DNA of 64,000 nt, from the NCBI GenBank assembly GCA_020736575.1, contig JAGPYM010000080.1:24726-88725 (forward strand), in the 5' to 3' direction. The notes under the pieces are model-generated. The model was not told where the DNA came from and ran no database searches. It saw only the letters and a list, made by a program, of their open reading frames with translations. Numbering within the stretch: the stretch's first letter is position 1; each line of letters begins with the position of its first letter. Of this stretch, positions 45,784 to 56,785 are shown piece by piece. This DNA is from Thelonectria olida. Lineage: Eukaryota; Ascomycota; Sordariomycetes; Hypocreales; Nectriaceae. Position numbers and translations under genes: made by a program.

Positions 45784-46964
45784 CTACTTCCAGGCCTTAT
45801 TCACCGCTCTAATAGAGGGCAGGCTCATTAGATGCTCGTACACTCTCCTTCCTCTCCACTCAAGGACTTCATGAGTGTAAGCCTCCAGTGTAACCCCTAT
45901 AATGTCAGGATACAAATCTTTGGCCAAGAGGTACCCCAAATACTTGGCGTTTTCAGGGGTATTGTCCCCGCGAATGCCACATGAATACCAGTATTCCAAC
46001 TGGGCCAAGGTCACGAAGTCAACCGTGTCTGGAGCGGGATTCATCGCCTCCACATCATGTATATGAGATTGAATCTCTTCAGCAGTGACCTGCGCCGCCT
46101 CGTCAGTTCCGCTTCTCGGGTCGCCGATAGTCCAAACGGGAATACTAACATATTTGCGTTGAAGCTTCTCCCCGCTCACTCTTTCTAACTAGTCGTATAT
46201 CTGATTGTGCGTAAAGACCTCGTTATATGCGAAGACCATACGGTTGAGAGTGCGCGGATCAGAAATGATACGCACAACGTATGTCCCAACGTCGCGTAAA
46301 TCTGTCAAGGCAATTGGGATGTTCCCACCGCCAGCGATGCCATCAGAGGTTTCCATTACGGCGTAATCGATACGGCCGGAAGGAAGGCGAGGCAAATTGA
46401 CCTGATACCACCACCCAACATCGATAACAGTATGCGGCAATCTGACATTCTTGATATGGTTTAAGACATCTTCTTTCTGCGAGTTGAATTAGTATAATGG
46501 CTTTACAATTGGTTTGATAGTAGGGGCAGTTTACCATCTCTCTAAGCAGAAGAGCACCTTTTGGAGGTGCAATAGTTGCAAAAAAGCAGGGCAGATATCG
46601 TTGAATACCTGCAGCTTTAGCAGCATTGATCAGGGGGATTTCGTCTATCACGCTACCACCATAAATGGCAGATATAACAGCATCTATGCCAAAGAGCGCT
46701 TTTGCAACTTCATCCTCTGTGCCGGCAAGATCAACAGTGACGATTTGCACGCCTTGCTTCTGCAGTTCCAGAACTGCCGGCTTCTGCAGGGACGAATGTC
46801 TTGTGAGCGCTGTGACTTCCTAAACAAATATTAGAACTGCAATCCAGGGGGAAGGGCATAATGGGTAGGGAAGACTGTACGAATCTCGGAGTTTCTGATA
46901 GTAACAAAGACTTGACAATAACCGAGCCAGTTTAGCCGGTTGCGCCCACGATGGCAACCTTCAT
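45784..46964 (-). pseudogene. NmrA-like/isoflavone-reductase-like protein with two premature stops
   Basis: Exons: 46964..46881, then 46819 to about 46535, then about 46475..45784, all minus. The Rossmann start MKVAIVGATG is followed by TAA (46932..46934) where the family has a polar residue (GATGxTG), then TGSVIVKSLL. Intron 46820..46880 leads to EVTALTRHSS. Later come GIDAVISAIYGG, RYLPCFFATIAPP, VIDVGWWYQVNLPR and ALTDLRDVGTYV. A TAG (46189..46191) interrupts QIYD*LERVSGEKL. The rest runs unbroken to 45784 (SLPSIRAVNKAWK). Apart from two nonsense codons the gene looks complete (about 330 codons). Both stops could arise from Gln codons by one C-to-T change. NmrA-like proteins bind NAD(P) and act as regulators or reductases. 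Confidence 0.8.
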
Positions 46965-47301
46965 GGCGCCAGGAGTCATGATTGATGAATGTTGATCGAA
47001 GAATTCAGACCGCGACCGAAGTCTACCGCTATTTATCTCTTGTCAAAGTCTGTCCACATCCGAAGGGGGTGATTGCTCCTCACTATGGAATTCCATCGAA
47101 GCCATGGAAGCTCCTGCTATTACAAATCATATGTGAACGGCTGGGCCGCGGTATCATCCAGCACTTCCCCACGCGTCGGTGCATTTACCTCAAGCTGAAG
47201 CAGGAGATGAATCAAAACGTTCAGCAGCAGTCCCAGAACGCACTGGACGAGTTGAACCGCAGGTATCATACATAGCCCAGCCAGGGCGTCGGTGCGACTG
47301 A

Positions 47302-48285
47302 TCACGGAGCAAAGCCGCCTATCTCGGCGATCTTCCTCTCACCCCTCTTTTGACGCCAGGAGTTCGTCGCCTCCAATAGTTCTAGGCAACCTTGCAGCAA
47401 CCAACCCCATTTCCGCAAGAACGGTACACTCGCTTCCCATCCTCGAGGGTCCCAAGCATCGCCCCAGACGATAAGAGAAGCTGTATTACTTCCCTTGTCT
47501 TGAACGTTGAGGACGTCCATGCCCAACGCCTTGTTGTCGAGGAGGCCAGCTTCCACCGCGCGCAGGATATTGTCGCGCATGCGGGGGAAGGGGATCAAGT
47601 CGATCCACGGATGGTGTCTCACCGCGATCTGCAACGGGGATGGGCGAAGCCCATCCGGGCAAGCCTGTGACCGAGGGTATGCGCAGGGAAGGTCGGGGCA
47701 GTGTTGGTTAAATGGCGATAGCAGCTCAGGACAACAAAGCCCTTCGGATGCAAAACCAAGTATTGCTGCATTGCATGAAATAGCATTAAGGACATTGAGT
47801 CGTATTATTATGCCAAGGTGTTCCAGTCGCGGCGTGCTATAATTGTAGTCCTCATATGCTCTTTGCGTGAATCTCTGAACCTGTGTGCGTGATTCGGGAG
47901 TGGGCAAAAGAAGATGGCCTTCTGGGAGAATATTGCTGATTCTCCCGTCTTCCCCCATCTCCTGCCTCATAATCTCTCCGTTACCATCCGTTGCGTCGCT
48001 TGCTGTGTATGTGATATGATGCTCCGAGATTGGCAAAGAGATAAGGCCAGCACGTCTCCTTTTCCCTAAACCGCCGCACGCGGCTATCAGCTTTATGGAA
48101 CCGAAAAGGACAAATTGGAGTTGTGACCGACGATATGCCCTTTGATGGAGCCGATTCTGACGTTTCTTTCTCTCAGCCGTGCTTGTGACGCCTGTCCAGT
48201 CATCGTATAAGTTTCTCGCCTCCGACTGCTGAGGCATTGGCTCTAGGGTCACCGTTGGAAGGTTCTTGTAGAGCCGCGGATCCAT
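47302..48285 (-). CDS. bZIP regulator with DUF3425 C-terminal domain
   Basis: Start 48285 (MDPRLYKNLPTV). The basic region DWTGVTSTAERKKRQNRLHQRAYRR is the AP-1-like form (N-R-x-x-Q-R-x-x-R). An intron at 48066..48131 (GTCGGT...TTTAG, 66 bp, open in frame) would turn the following hydrophobic insert into AYRRKRRRAGL, giving 305 instead of 327 residues. I prefer the spliced form. A leucine zipper is short or absent, as usual in this class. The C-terminal half is DUF3425: HLGIIIRLNVLNAISCNAAI, LQIAVRHHPWIDLIPFPRMR and a final W-rich helix (WDPRGWEAS...KWGWLLQG). Probably a nuclear DNA-binding regulator. The NmrA-like gene starts about 340 bp away, transcribed in the same direction. Confidence 0.8.
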   Translation of the reverse strand: MDPRLYKNLPTVTLEPMPQQSEARNLYDDWTGVTSTAERKKRQNRLHQRAYRRSQLQFVLFGSIKLIAACGGLGKRRRAGLISLPISEHHITYTASDATDGNGEIMRQEMGEDGRISNILPEGHLLLPTPESRTQVQRFTQRAYEDYNYSTPRLEHLGIIIRLNVLNAISCNAAILGFASEGLCCPELLSPFNQHCPDLPCAYPRSQACPDGLRPSPLQIAVRHHPWIDLIPFPRMRDNILRAVEAGLLDNKALGMDVLNVQDKGSNTASLIVWGDAWDPRGWEASVPFLRKWGWLLQGCLELLEATNSWRQKRGERKIAEIGGFAP

Positions 48286-49907
48286 GGCTCAGAGAGCCTG
48301 TGGGATGGACAAATGGAATTGGCGATTGTGACATGCATGGCTGGACTCTCGGTCAATTATATGCAACCTGCTTACCCCTCGTTGAACCCCAGGCAGGGGT
48401 AACGGCCCCTGTGTCCGACCTATGACAGAGCGGAGTGCGAACTCCGTAATCAATATCCGCACGGGAGTCCTTGGTGAAAGGCAGCGTGTCGCTCAGCACA
48501 CGTCGGCAGCGCTAATGCAACCCCCTTACGCACTAAGGTAGCGTCGGGATCTGTGCGGAGTATTGATATATGCTTAGATCCAAGCCCCTCCTCAGATAAA
48601 CAGTGGACGGCGAGGCGAGGTGATGCGATGCAACCTCGTAGTCCTCGGATCGAATCAACATCTGCCCGACTGGAGTGACGCATCCTTGCAAGCCCAGACA
48701 AACGGTACTGGAGCCTTTGATTTTCTGTCACCCTTTCAATTCCCCGAAAGAGGCCTATCCCAGGGGTGACGACAAATGCAGAGGTGGAAACGGACTACTT
48801 TGGATGCATCTCGAGGCTTTCTAAGATGTAGCAAGAGATTGGGGTGTAAACTAACAATCCGGACACTTACATCTTGCCTTCTCGAGAATGTTCGCCCCGT
48901 GTCTCCCATCGCCTTTGACTCAACCTAGATCGAGCGTCCGGAGTGGGCTGAAGATCCGACCTCATCGTTTGCGGGTGGCTTTGTGACCTTCAGGAAGATG
49001 TTTGTCCTCCATCGCGTCCCCTAAAATCCTGTCACAGTACAGGTCTCGGCCCACACTAGGTACGAAGTCGACATCAACTCTCGCTTTGTTCACGCCGGCC
49101 CCGTCAAAGATGACCAGCAGATCCGGCTTTTTGACGAGTTCGACATGCAGAACACCTGTAAGCCGGCGTGAAAAGTGTTGCCATGCGCGTGCTATGCTTC
49201 TGCTACGCCAGACGACTTGCGTCAAGATTCCCCATAATACCTTTTCCCGACCTCCCGTCAGCCAAATTCCATCGGACGATATTGCAGCAGCCTCATCCTC
49301 TCTTGGCCACCTCACTGCCGCAGGCCCATGAGATATTCTAATCGATATGATCTCGGCACGGCTAAGTAGGGAACACAATAAAATTCATCGTCTTTACGCT
49401 TCTCGTGTCTTCTGAATCATTGATCCTGTGCCCCTGACCGACTTCATTTGCAGCCTCAACTGCGCAGAGAGCCCTCGAAAGCTCAGAACGGGGCGGTGAT
49501 CTCTCTCTCACTATCACGGCCCATGCATAACCCGACGCAGGGTGATCAAGCACTTCAAATATTCACCAAGCATGACATTACGGAAGCTCTCATGTGGCTA
49601 CCTTCGCAAAAGGCCGAATGATGACGATAAAACCGTCTAGAATATAAATTTTTCATTTGCACATTAGCTAGAACATTATCTATTACTATTCTAACACAAC
49701 TTGGCTTCGTCAAATAGACGTCTTTCAAATTGCCAGGCGAACTATACACCTGTACCTTTTTTTGCTTGCCCAGCCCTGAGCGGCCCCAAACAGCTATCGA
49801 ATAACCTGTAGTTACTGTTTTACTAATGAGAAAAAGAACTAATAAGTACATCCTTTAAACCATTTATAGATGTTCTGCCTCCCTCCTTCAGAGACTTACG
49901 GCGCAAC
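48286..49907. other. Interval with possible decayed ORFs
   Basis: No gene is supported. Minus-strand open frames at 48962..49378 and 49362..49553 are coding-looking and nearly continuous in different frames, but without a motif I know. A minus-strand frame at 49555..49851 is described among the rejected items. Confidence 0.3.
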
Positions 49908-51044
49908 TTATGCCCCGCTGTCGGTCACCGTAGCCGAGTCATCCCAGCGCTCAGAATTGATCCCTCTTTCTCCTAGCTCAGTCTGTTCGTAAGCCGATTT
50001 CAGTTTGTCGTCTTGACCCCATAACAGGAAGACCGGGTCGAGGAAGGTGAAGACTCCTACAGCTATAACCATGGTGGCGCCGTCTAGACCGATAAAATAT
50101 CCCTCATGAGTAATCAAATATCCATCCCAACCCTGTAGAAGCTCAATAGTTCGGTAGATACTTCGTATAAATATCATAAACAAGGAAATAAAGACTGCAA
50201 GCAAGAGCCAGGTGTAAGCCTTCGGCAAATCGTTGCTGTTAGCAGGTCCCAGTTTCCTCCCCTCTAAGTAGGATTTCTTCAGAAACACTCTCCTCAGAAA
50301 GTCTAATACCAAGATAGTAAATACTACCATAGCTGCCATCTGGAATATGATCCCAGCAACCTATTAAATAAGTTAATATCAGGTTATTGGTGCTCATTAA
50401 CAAGACCATTCCTACTCCACCATCCACAGAAAGAATAGAATTAGGCATACCATAATGTTTGTTCCCGGTTTCGTATTACCATTAATCTTGTCCGACTCAG
50501 AGGAGGCCATGGCTCCTCCAATAGCTTGCACGACGAGGGCGAGAAGATCACACGTCAGAAAGACAATAGCATACATCTTAGGGCCCAGCATAGAAGAGTG
50601 ACGACCTAGCCGATTGATGAGAGCACCAAGTATGACGTATAATCCTGCCGTGAAGAAAGTCGGGGCAATGATAAGCGTTGTGATCTGCATGAGAAAGGCG
50701 TTGTTGTTATATGGACACTCGCTTGACCACGTACGGCCAGCCCAGCCGAGGGTTTCAGCTAATAAGAAGGCGTTAAAAGGTGTGCATTATTGAACAGGAT
50801 TTTTGGACATACTTAGGGCTCCGAGACCAAAAGCAAAGGAGGTCCAATGACGTTTTCTGATGAACTGGGCAAAGTGGCCAAGAAGACTAAGCCCGAACAG
50901 AGCACAGAATGCAATCCCAACCCCCAACGTCGGGACGTAACCGTAAGAGGTATCGATTCCTGGTATTAAACTGCGACATCCTTTCTTTAGAGCATCCATC
51001 TGCTCTTGGGTGAACTCCCCCGGCACTTCCGTAGTGTTGGACAT
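49908..51044 (-). CDS. RTA1-family multi-pass membrane protein
   Basis: CDS complement(join(49908..50360,50451..50758,50813..51044)), 330 residues, phases consistent (introns 50759..50812 and 50361..50450). Seven hydrophobic segments are visible: LGVGIAFCALFGLSLLGHFA, FAFGLGALTETLGWAGR, LMQITTLIIAPTFFTAGLYV, YAIVFLTCDLLALVVQAIGG, IIFQMAAMVVFTILVL, TWLLLAVFISLFMIF and ATMVIAVGVFTFLDPVFLL. The RTA1 signatures IIAPTFFTAG, FLTCDLLALVVQAIGGAMAS and FIRSIYRTIELLQGW..YL..HE are present. The family (RTA1, RSB1) handles lipids or drug resistance at the plasma membrane. A signal peptide is lacking, as usual. The C-terminal tail is charged. It appears intact and full length. Confidence 0.9.
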
Positions 51045-52583
51045 GTGAGGAGGTAGCTCTCGGCCGTGTTTCGTTGGATATTGTACAACTGCGGGTGCTG
51101 GGAGAGGAAGATAACGAAGGGGAGATAGATGTCACGGATTGTTCTGGATTGGGCGTATGGCATATTTATAAATTTTACCATATCCACCAGTTAAATGGTA
51201 TCCATACGGCGCCCTCGGAGGCCGGTACTGGGGAGGCTCTGCTTTGGAATCGTCATCGAATTGGACTCCCTGTAACAAACAGAACGGCACTGAGCCATAT
51301 TTGCCGGTCCCGCTGAGTCATATGAATCGCCGGAAGAGGCGGGTGTGAGTGGGATGGGAGGGCCGAGGGCTTACTGAGGGTGCGGCAACAGCCAATTGCA
51401 TCATCAATAGTTACAGGGCTCGGCTGGAGATAGCTCAGCCGTGTAAATAGAGGAAACGAGCAAAAATCGAATATAGCACTTCTTACCCACGCCTATCTAT
51501 TTCTCGCAATGCATTGTTCATCTTCCAAGATCCTCCGGGCCACCAAGGTTTTCGAGTTGGAACCAACCCTATAGAATAGAAATAATAGGGACTTCTGCCT
51601 TGTCGCACTCGTAAGCCGCAGAGTATCTGCTGTTGTTGTCATTTACAGAAGACTCGAACGAGCTGTTGCATATAGGTTCTATGGACGCAATTGATCGTCG
51701 AGGGGGAGAATGACTGTGTTGTATTGACCCCAGCACCCACCCGAGCAGAAAAGACTCAGCTATATACACCCAACTCCGAAAGGTCATGCTATTAGAGCTA
51801 GGCCGAGAGAGCAAACAGAAAAAGGCGGCGAAGACGAAAATCAGCCATACTGAACTGTGCTTTCGCAGGAGAGCTAATCATGATCGGGCGCCGCGGACGC
51901 CAGCGAAGACTGTGCTGCGTGGTAGAAGGAAAGGTTACAAAGTTAGCACGATGAGTTGTCAGCAAATACGAACCAAATCAAATGAGGCCAAAAAGCAATA
52001 AAAATAGCTCTGGGGGCACGCACATTCCCGCAGGGTGTACCCTAGGGGCGAAGCTGTCTACGTCATCTCTCAAGTTTCAAGATGTCATCGGTTGATACGC
52101 GTAAAGTCCGACTCCGGGCTGTGTTCGCATTCACTTGTCGACCGAGAAATCAGATATTAAAATGGCTGAGAACCTAGCAGAGCAAGTTATTGACCCAACG
52201 ATAAGTGACACTGATCGCAAGGTGAACCTGCTATCAAACTGGGGGACTTTGATGAACGTACGGCTAAATGCTCATCAACTGACGATTGAACATGCTTTAA
52301 CAAATTCTCCACTGCGTGGGCGATATTATAGAATAATATTACCTCGTTCCCAGGAAACGTGAGCAGTGACTCCGTGCCCAAATACATGCTTCACTTAGCC
52401 CGTGGATATTAAAGACTGGAGAAGATAATCCTAACCCTCACCCTCATTGCGAAATATGGGCCAGTTGGCATCATTCTGGCCAGTAATGCGCCCCTGAGAG
52501 TCATTATTGTGACGAGCATCGGCTTTCGGTTCGGCCCCCCTCGATTCGAGGACCAGAGCTTTGATTTATGGAAGCGTGCAACC
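51045..52583. other. Intergenic
   Basis: About 1.5 kb. The minus-strand open frame at 51569..51814 has one hydrophobic segment (SFLLGWVLGSI) but nothing downstream completes a known family. Otherwise I see no feature. Confidence 0.35.
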
Positions 52584-52925
52584 CTATTCAACATGTTTCA
52601 GATATGCCGACTGCCAGTTTCTGCATAGGAGGGCAAGACTGACGATCGCTGGGTTAGGGTTACAGTACGTGGCCGGTCTCGGCACAAAGGTCCCCCAACT
52701 ACGACCGTGAAAGTGAATTAAATCCAGGCAGAGCCTAAAGTTGTCACGCTTGACAGCTTCCACATCGCGCAGGCTATCCTTCCAGAGACTGTGATGTCTC
52801 ACAAAGGCTACTGCTTCATGCACGATGCTGATTCCATACTCAGTGGCCAGGTCGGCGAGGGCTTGCAACTCCGGAATGGTGGTTTCCTCATCCCCAACTG
52901 AGTCTGTCACAGATTGTGAAGGCAT
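52584..52925 (-). pseudogene. Fragment of a xylose-isomerase-like TIM-barrel protein
   Basis: The minus-strand frame contains ELQALADLATEYGISIVHEA, then LWKDSLRDVEAVKRDNFRLC and LDLIHFHGRSWGT. This is the pattern of the sugar phosphate isomerase/epimerase family (including fungal 3-dehydroshikimate dehydratases), covering two metal-ligand strands: the Glu in HEA and the Asp in LCLDLIHFHGR. The N-terminal half and the remaining barrel strands are missing and no start fits the family. It is a short relic beside the broken SDR gene. Confidence 0.6.
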
Positions 52926-53188
52926 TAGAGCACTTCTTTCCCTGGCTGCACAGCAATGTCGAGACGCTCCTGCGCCAATTCGAGTCTCTGCTACAGTGGC
53001 ACGCTAAGGTTGCCTTTGAAATTCTCAAGAGTGTTCAGTGTGAGCACTTCTAGATATAAGGAGCTGCAGATATTCTTGACAATCTCTTTATATCCAACGT
53101 TTACATACCAGCAATATGTGATTTAAGTAATGTTATGCAGGCACATATGTTATCTATCCGCCACCCTGTCTATAGTTGGTCTCGGCCT

Positions 53189-54067
53189 TTAGAAGCTCAT
53201 AGATCCTCCATCAATTTTCAAAAACCCGCCCGTCATGAACTGGGAATCATCGCTAGCCAGGAAGCTGACCACACCATCTATGTCGCTCGTTTCAGCGAAT
53301 CTACCCAGTGGCGCGGCGGCTTTCAGCTTTTCCATTTGCTCTGGGCTCCAAGATGCCTTGAACATGGGCGTATTTACACCACTGGGGTGAATGGTATTCA
53401 CTCGGATCCCAAATTCACCCAATTCGGAGGCAGCCGTCAAGGCCAGGCCGCGAAGGGCAAATTTGGATACCGAGTACAGTATCAGTCCGGGAGTTCCACG
53501 CAAACCAGCGATGGATGAGGTTAAAACAATACTCCTGCCACTACGTGGATCCTTCATAGCCTTTGCCGTATGCCTGATTCCTAGGAATGCTTTTGTGAGG
53601 CAGTCGCGTCAACATGCAACCCAAGACTGACTCAATCAGCAGCGATACATACCTGACTTGACATTTACTCTCATAATCTTCTCGTAGCTCTCCTCGGTGG
53701 TGTCAAAAATTCTTGTAGAAGACTAGCTGATGCCAGCGTTTAGAAAGGCACAGTCGAACCATCCGAATATCTCTAACGTCTTTTATATGTATTGTTCGAC
53801 CTCGGCCTCGGACGTCACATCGGCGGTGATGGTGAGAAGTCTTTGGTCGCTTGCCTCGGCTGGTACGTGGCTTCTCAGCTTGGAAGCAGTAGTCTCTAGC
53901 GCCTCTGCGTTTATGTCGATGAGACTGAGATTTGCGCCTTGTTGAAGGAGACGAATGGAAGTCTCCAGACCGATGGCGCCACCAGCACCAGTGAACAAGA
54001 TTGTTTTCCCAGCCAGCCGCTGGGAAGGCAGCGCCGCCTTGCTCAACACAGCGGGTTCTGTAGCCAT
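53189..54067 (-). pseudogene. Short-chain dehydrogenase/reductase with two premature stops
   Basis: Exons complement(53653..54067) and complement(53189..53589), intron 53590..53652 (GTATGT...AAAAG). From MATEPAVLSK the classical SDR plan is complete: TGAGGAIG (cofactor loop), DINAEALETTASKL, ADVTSEAEVEQYI, FLNAGIS, NVKSAFLG, TSSIAGLRGTPG, YSVSK (catalytic Tyr and Lys), IRVNTIHPSGVNTPMF and a C-terminal GGFLKIDGGSMSF. Two codons break it: TAA at 53783..53785 (QYI*KTLEIFG) and TAG at 53723..53725 (GIS*SSTRIFD). Gln fits both places and would need only CAA/CAG. No frameshift is present. The rest is as well preserved as an active gene, so loss is recent, or the stops are tolerated in some way. 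Confidence 0.85.
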
Positions 54068-55281
54068 GGGATGTGTGAAACCGTTCAAGAGTTAGTTGTA
54101 AGTTGAGAGAATGTTATTGTTGAAGAAAACTATGCAAACAGCAGACGACCATGTCGAATGACTGTTTACTATGAATGAATGTAGCCGGAAACAATCCCAA
54201 TACCCATTGCCCGGGACTTTCATTATCCTTACCGCCCATGTCCCACATCGCCTCTCTCACTCGCCTGTCTTTTAGAGCAGCAAGTAATTACATTGCTCAC
54301 CAAGATTATCGCTTATTCGATCCTTGGTTCCCAGCCGGCTTCCAGAGTGTCCGCAACAGAACAATAAAGACCCCAGCATGACTTCAAGTCGACCTGCGTG
54401 AAGGGACGCCAGGATGCGTCAGTATTGGGAGTCGGTCAGTAACAAGCAGGCACCCTAACACAGTACACATACCTGGAATAATATTTTGGCCACTTCGTGG
54501 GGTCGGAAACGCCTTCATCCTCTTCGCCGATGCACAAACACTTTAACTAAACAAGATCAAGCTGCTAACACTATCGCCCGCTAGGAGAGGCCGAGCACTT
54601 ACGGCCCTGGAATGGGAGCCTCGTCAACCATGGTCCATGATACCCATTTAGATTGCAGAATGTAGTCCTGCCATGCCATGATGTACCTCCACGCCATCTT
54701 CTAGTAGGTAGTAAATAAATTAACTAATACACGAACTAAGAGACAGGGAATAAAGCGCTGGACCGCCGGCTAAAGCCACCTGCTCGAGTTTAGATTATGG
54801 ATGGGAAACGTTCACAACGGCTCTGTAAAAATAAGAGAAATAGATGGATGTGACAATTGTATTAGCCGCAAGTATCCGTACTTAGCATCGATATTTTGAA
54901 AATCTTCCCGGGAGAAAACCTATTGAAGTGGATGCTCTTAAACAAGCTTGCCAAACGTGCACGAGTCCATTCTCGTGGATGATTACCTTGATGTTCTCCC
55001 CGGCACACGGTAGGTGGGCAGCCACGGTGGCTATTGTTAAGCAAGGCGTCGACGTCGTAGACGAGCGTCGTTAATGCGATCTCCTGGTAAGCAAGAGTGC
55101 CTTACCTACCCTATACCTTACGCTGACTCAGCGTTGCGGGTTGACGCCAGCGGGCCCAATGGTAACCCCGCTTTCACTTAGTTGACTCGCCAACGGACCC
55201 AACCATTATCATCAAAACAACACCGCAGACAACGTCATCCTCGCGAGCAGAAGATGCAATCCATCGCTCGACGTCGAGACC
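54068..55281. other. Intergenic
   Basis: About 1.2 kb between divergent relics, with no motif-bearing open frame. Short C/T-rich stretches lie just before 55282. Confidence 0.4.
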
Positions 55282-56785
55282 ATGTCTCTTGATCACATCA
55301 TCTACGCCTGGCTAGATGCCCTCTCGGATGAATACGATGATAAGACCGCCGAAAAACCTCGATCCCAGAAACACAAAGAACACCTGCGAAAGCGAAGCCG
55401 AATGAGCCCCCCGACGCCCGAAACATCACAGAGCAGCCGCAACAGCAACAGAAGAATGGACTCACCCTGCCGCCAGCCCGTCCCGGAAAACGCGGGCACT
55501 TTGGTGGCCATGATGAGTTCGGGGACGAGTCTCAAGAAACCCCACGCGCGCACGGCAGACGACTCAAAGCTCCACTAAGCGAGTCGAGTTACTCTTTGCC
55601 TTCGTCGAGTTCCACAAGATCCGGCTATTCCTCTCCGTCCAAACAAATCAGTGCACTAGAACGCAGTGCGAGAGGCGTTATCTCGCGAGAGCTGAGCACC
55701 TTTCAGCACCAACCGCCGTCTTTAGAGGCCCTCCTCGATCGAATAGACTTGATTTCCGCGGGACAAGGTATCATTCCGTCGTCTACAAGAGCATCCTTCG
55801 ACGAGCTGGACGGTGAAATATATCACGACTGGAAATGGACGCGAAGAGGAGCTGTCAGCAACATGTACTTCTCAGATAAGCGACATGAACTCGGACATAC
55901 CCCCTCTCTTGAAACAGTTCATCAAATCCTCTACCAGGCAGCTTTTTGTAATGGTAGTGGTAGCTCAGAGGCGGATTGGAACATGGAAGTTCACCACCGG
56001 GTTCTCGAAGCGGCGCTCCGGCCTTTGAACCGACCTGGTGCCAATCAACCCGTCGATTTTCGATCGAGGTGAGTCTCTTTGGTGTCATTCACCCCTTTAC
56101 TCGACTGACCACGTGGCTCCAGCACTACTGCATCCATCATTCCCGATTACCACATGGCAACCTCATCGTCAAAGAAGATTGACTTCTGCATATACCTCGA
56201 TCCAAGTTGCGACAGAAACAATCTAGAAGCTTCGCGGACGATAGGGTTCTTCAAGATGCTTTACCAGATGGAATGTTTAATCATACCAGCTTGATCACCC
56301 TGCGCGATCGACCGATTGCTCTCAGCATCGAAACTAAAGGAACGGGCGAGGGCTGGGATAATGCCAGGTTACAAATGGGTATATGGAACGCCGCGCATTG
56401 GGAATTCCTCCGACGCCTGTAAATAATGAGACACAGGGCAGCAAACGAGCTCTCGAGAATGACGCAACAAGTAACAAACATGCCTGGCTCAGCTCAGGAT
56501 GCCGTGTTAAGTAGTCTCGACCAAGCCGCACAGCTTCCCGACTACTTGCCGGGCATCATCATCCAAGGCCATGACTGGCACCTTGTCATCACCACGCGAG
56601 AAGGAGACAAGACCATGTTCTGGCAGAAGATGACGTTTGGATCTACGTCCAGCTCAAAGGGAATCTACCAGATCATCTGCACTCTACAACTTTTGGGCCG
56701 ATGGGCGAGGGATGAGTACTGGCCGTGGCTACGGGGGGTGGTGTCGGAATGGCCATGTTATGATGGGCAGACCCTAATTATATGA
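55282..56785 (+). pseudogene. Broken PD-(D/E)XK nuclease-like protein
   Basis: The N-terminus MSLDHIIYAWLDAL is followed by a basic and Ser/Pro-rich linker (SPPTPETSQSSRNSNRR). Then, in another frame, SESSYSLPSSSTRSGYSSPS and KQISALERSARGV, a helical region, an intron 56070..56121 (GTGAGT...CTCCAG), and PDYHMATSSSKKIDFCIYL. The frame slips once more near 56215 to reach NHTSLITLRDRPIALSIETKG and LQMGIWNAAHWEFL. A TAA at 56420..56422 is followed in the same frame by IMRHRAANELSR, then DYLPGIIIQGHDWHLVITTR, YQIICTLQLLGRW and a stop at 56785. The KxD...ExK pair matches the large fungal PD-(D/E)XK-like family of unknown function. At least two frameshifts plus one stop make it inactive. Confidence 0.7.

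Noticed and set aside
49555..49851. Minus-strand frame with SIAVWGRSGLGKQKKVQVY, resembling a blade of a fungal fucose-binding lectin
   Set aside because: Only one possible blade is visible, without neighbouring repeats, start or splice partners. Too weak to report as a gene.
45784..56785. Idea that TAA/TAG are reassigned to Gln in this genome
   Set aside because: Intact genes in the window end at TAA or TAG without read-through signs (for example the CorA-like gene at TAA, the LITAF gene at TAG), and no fungal nuclear code with this change is known to me.
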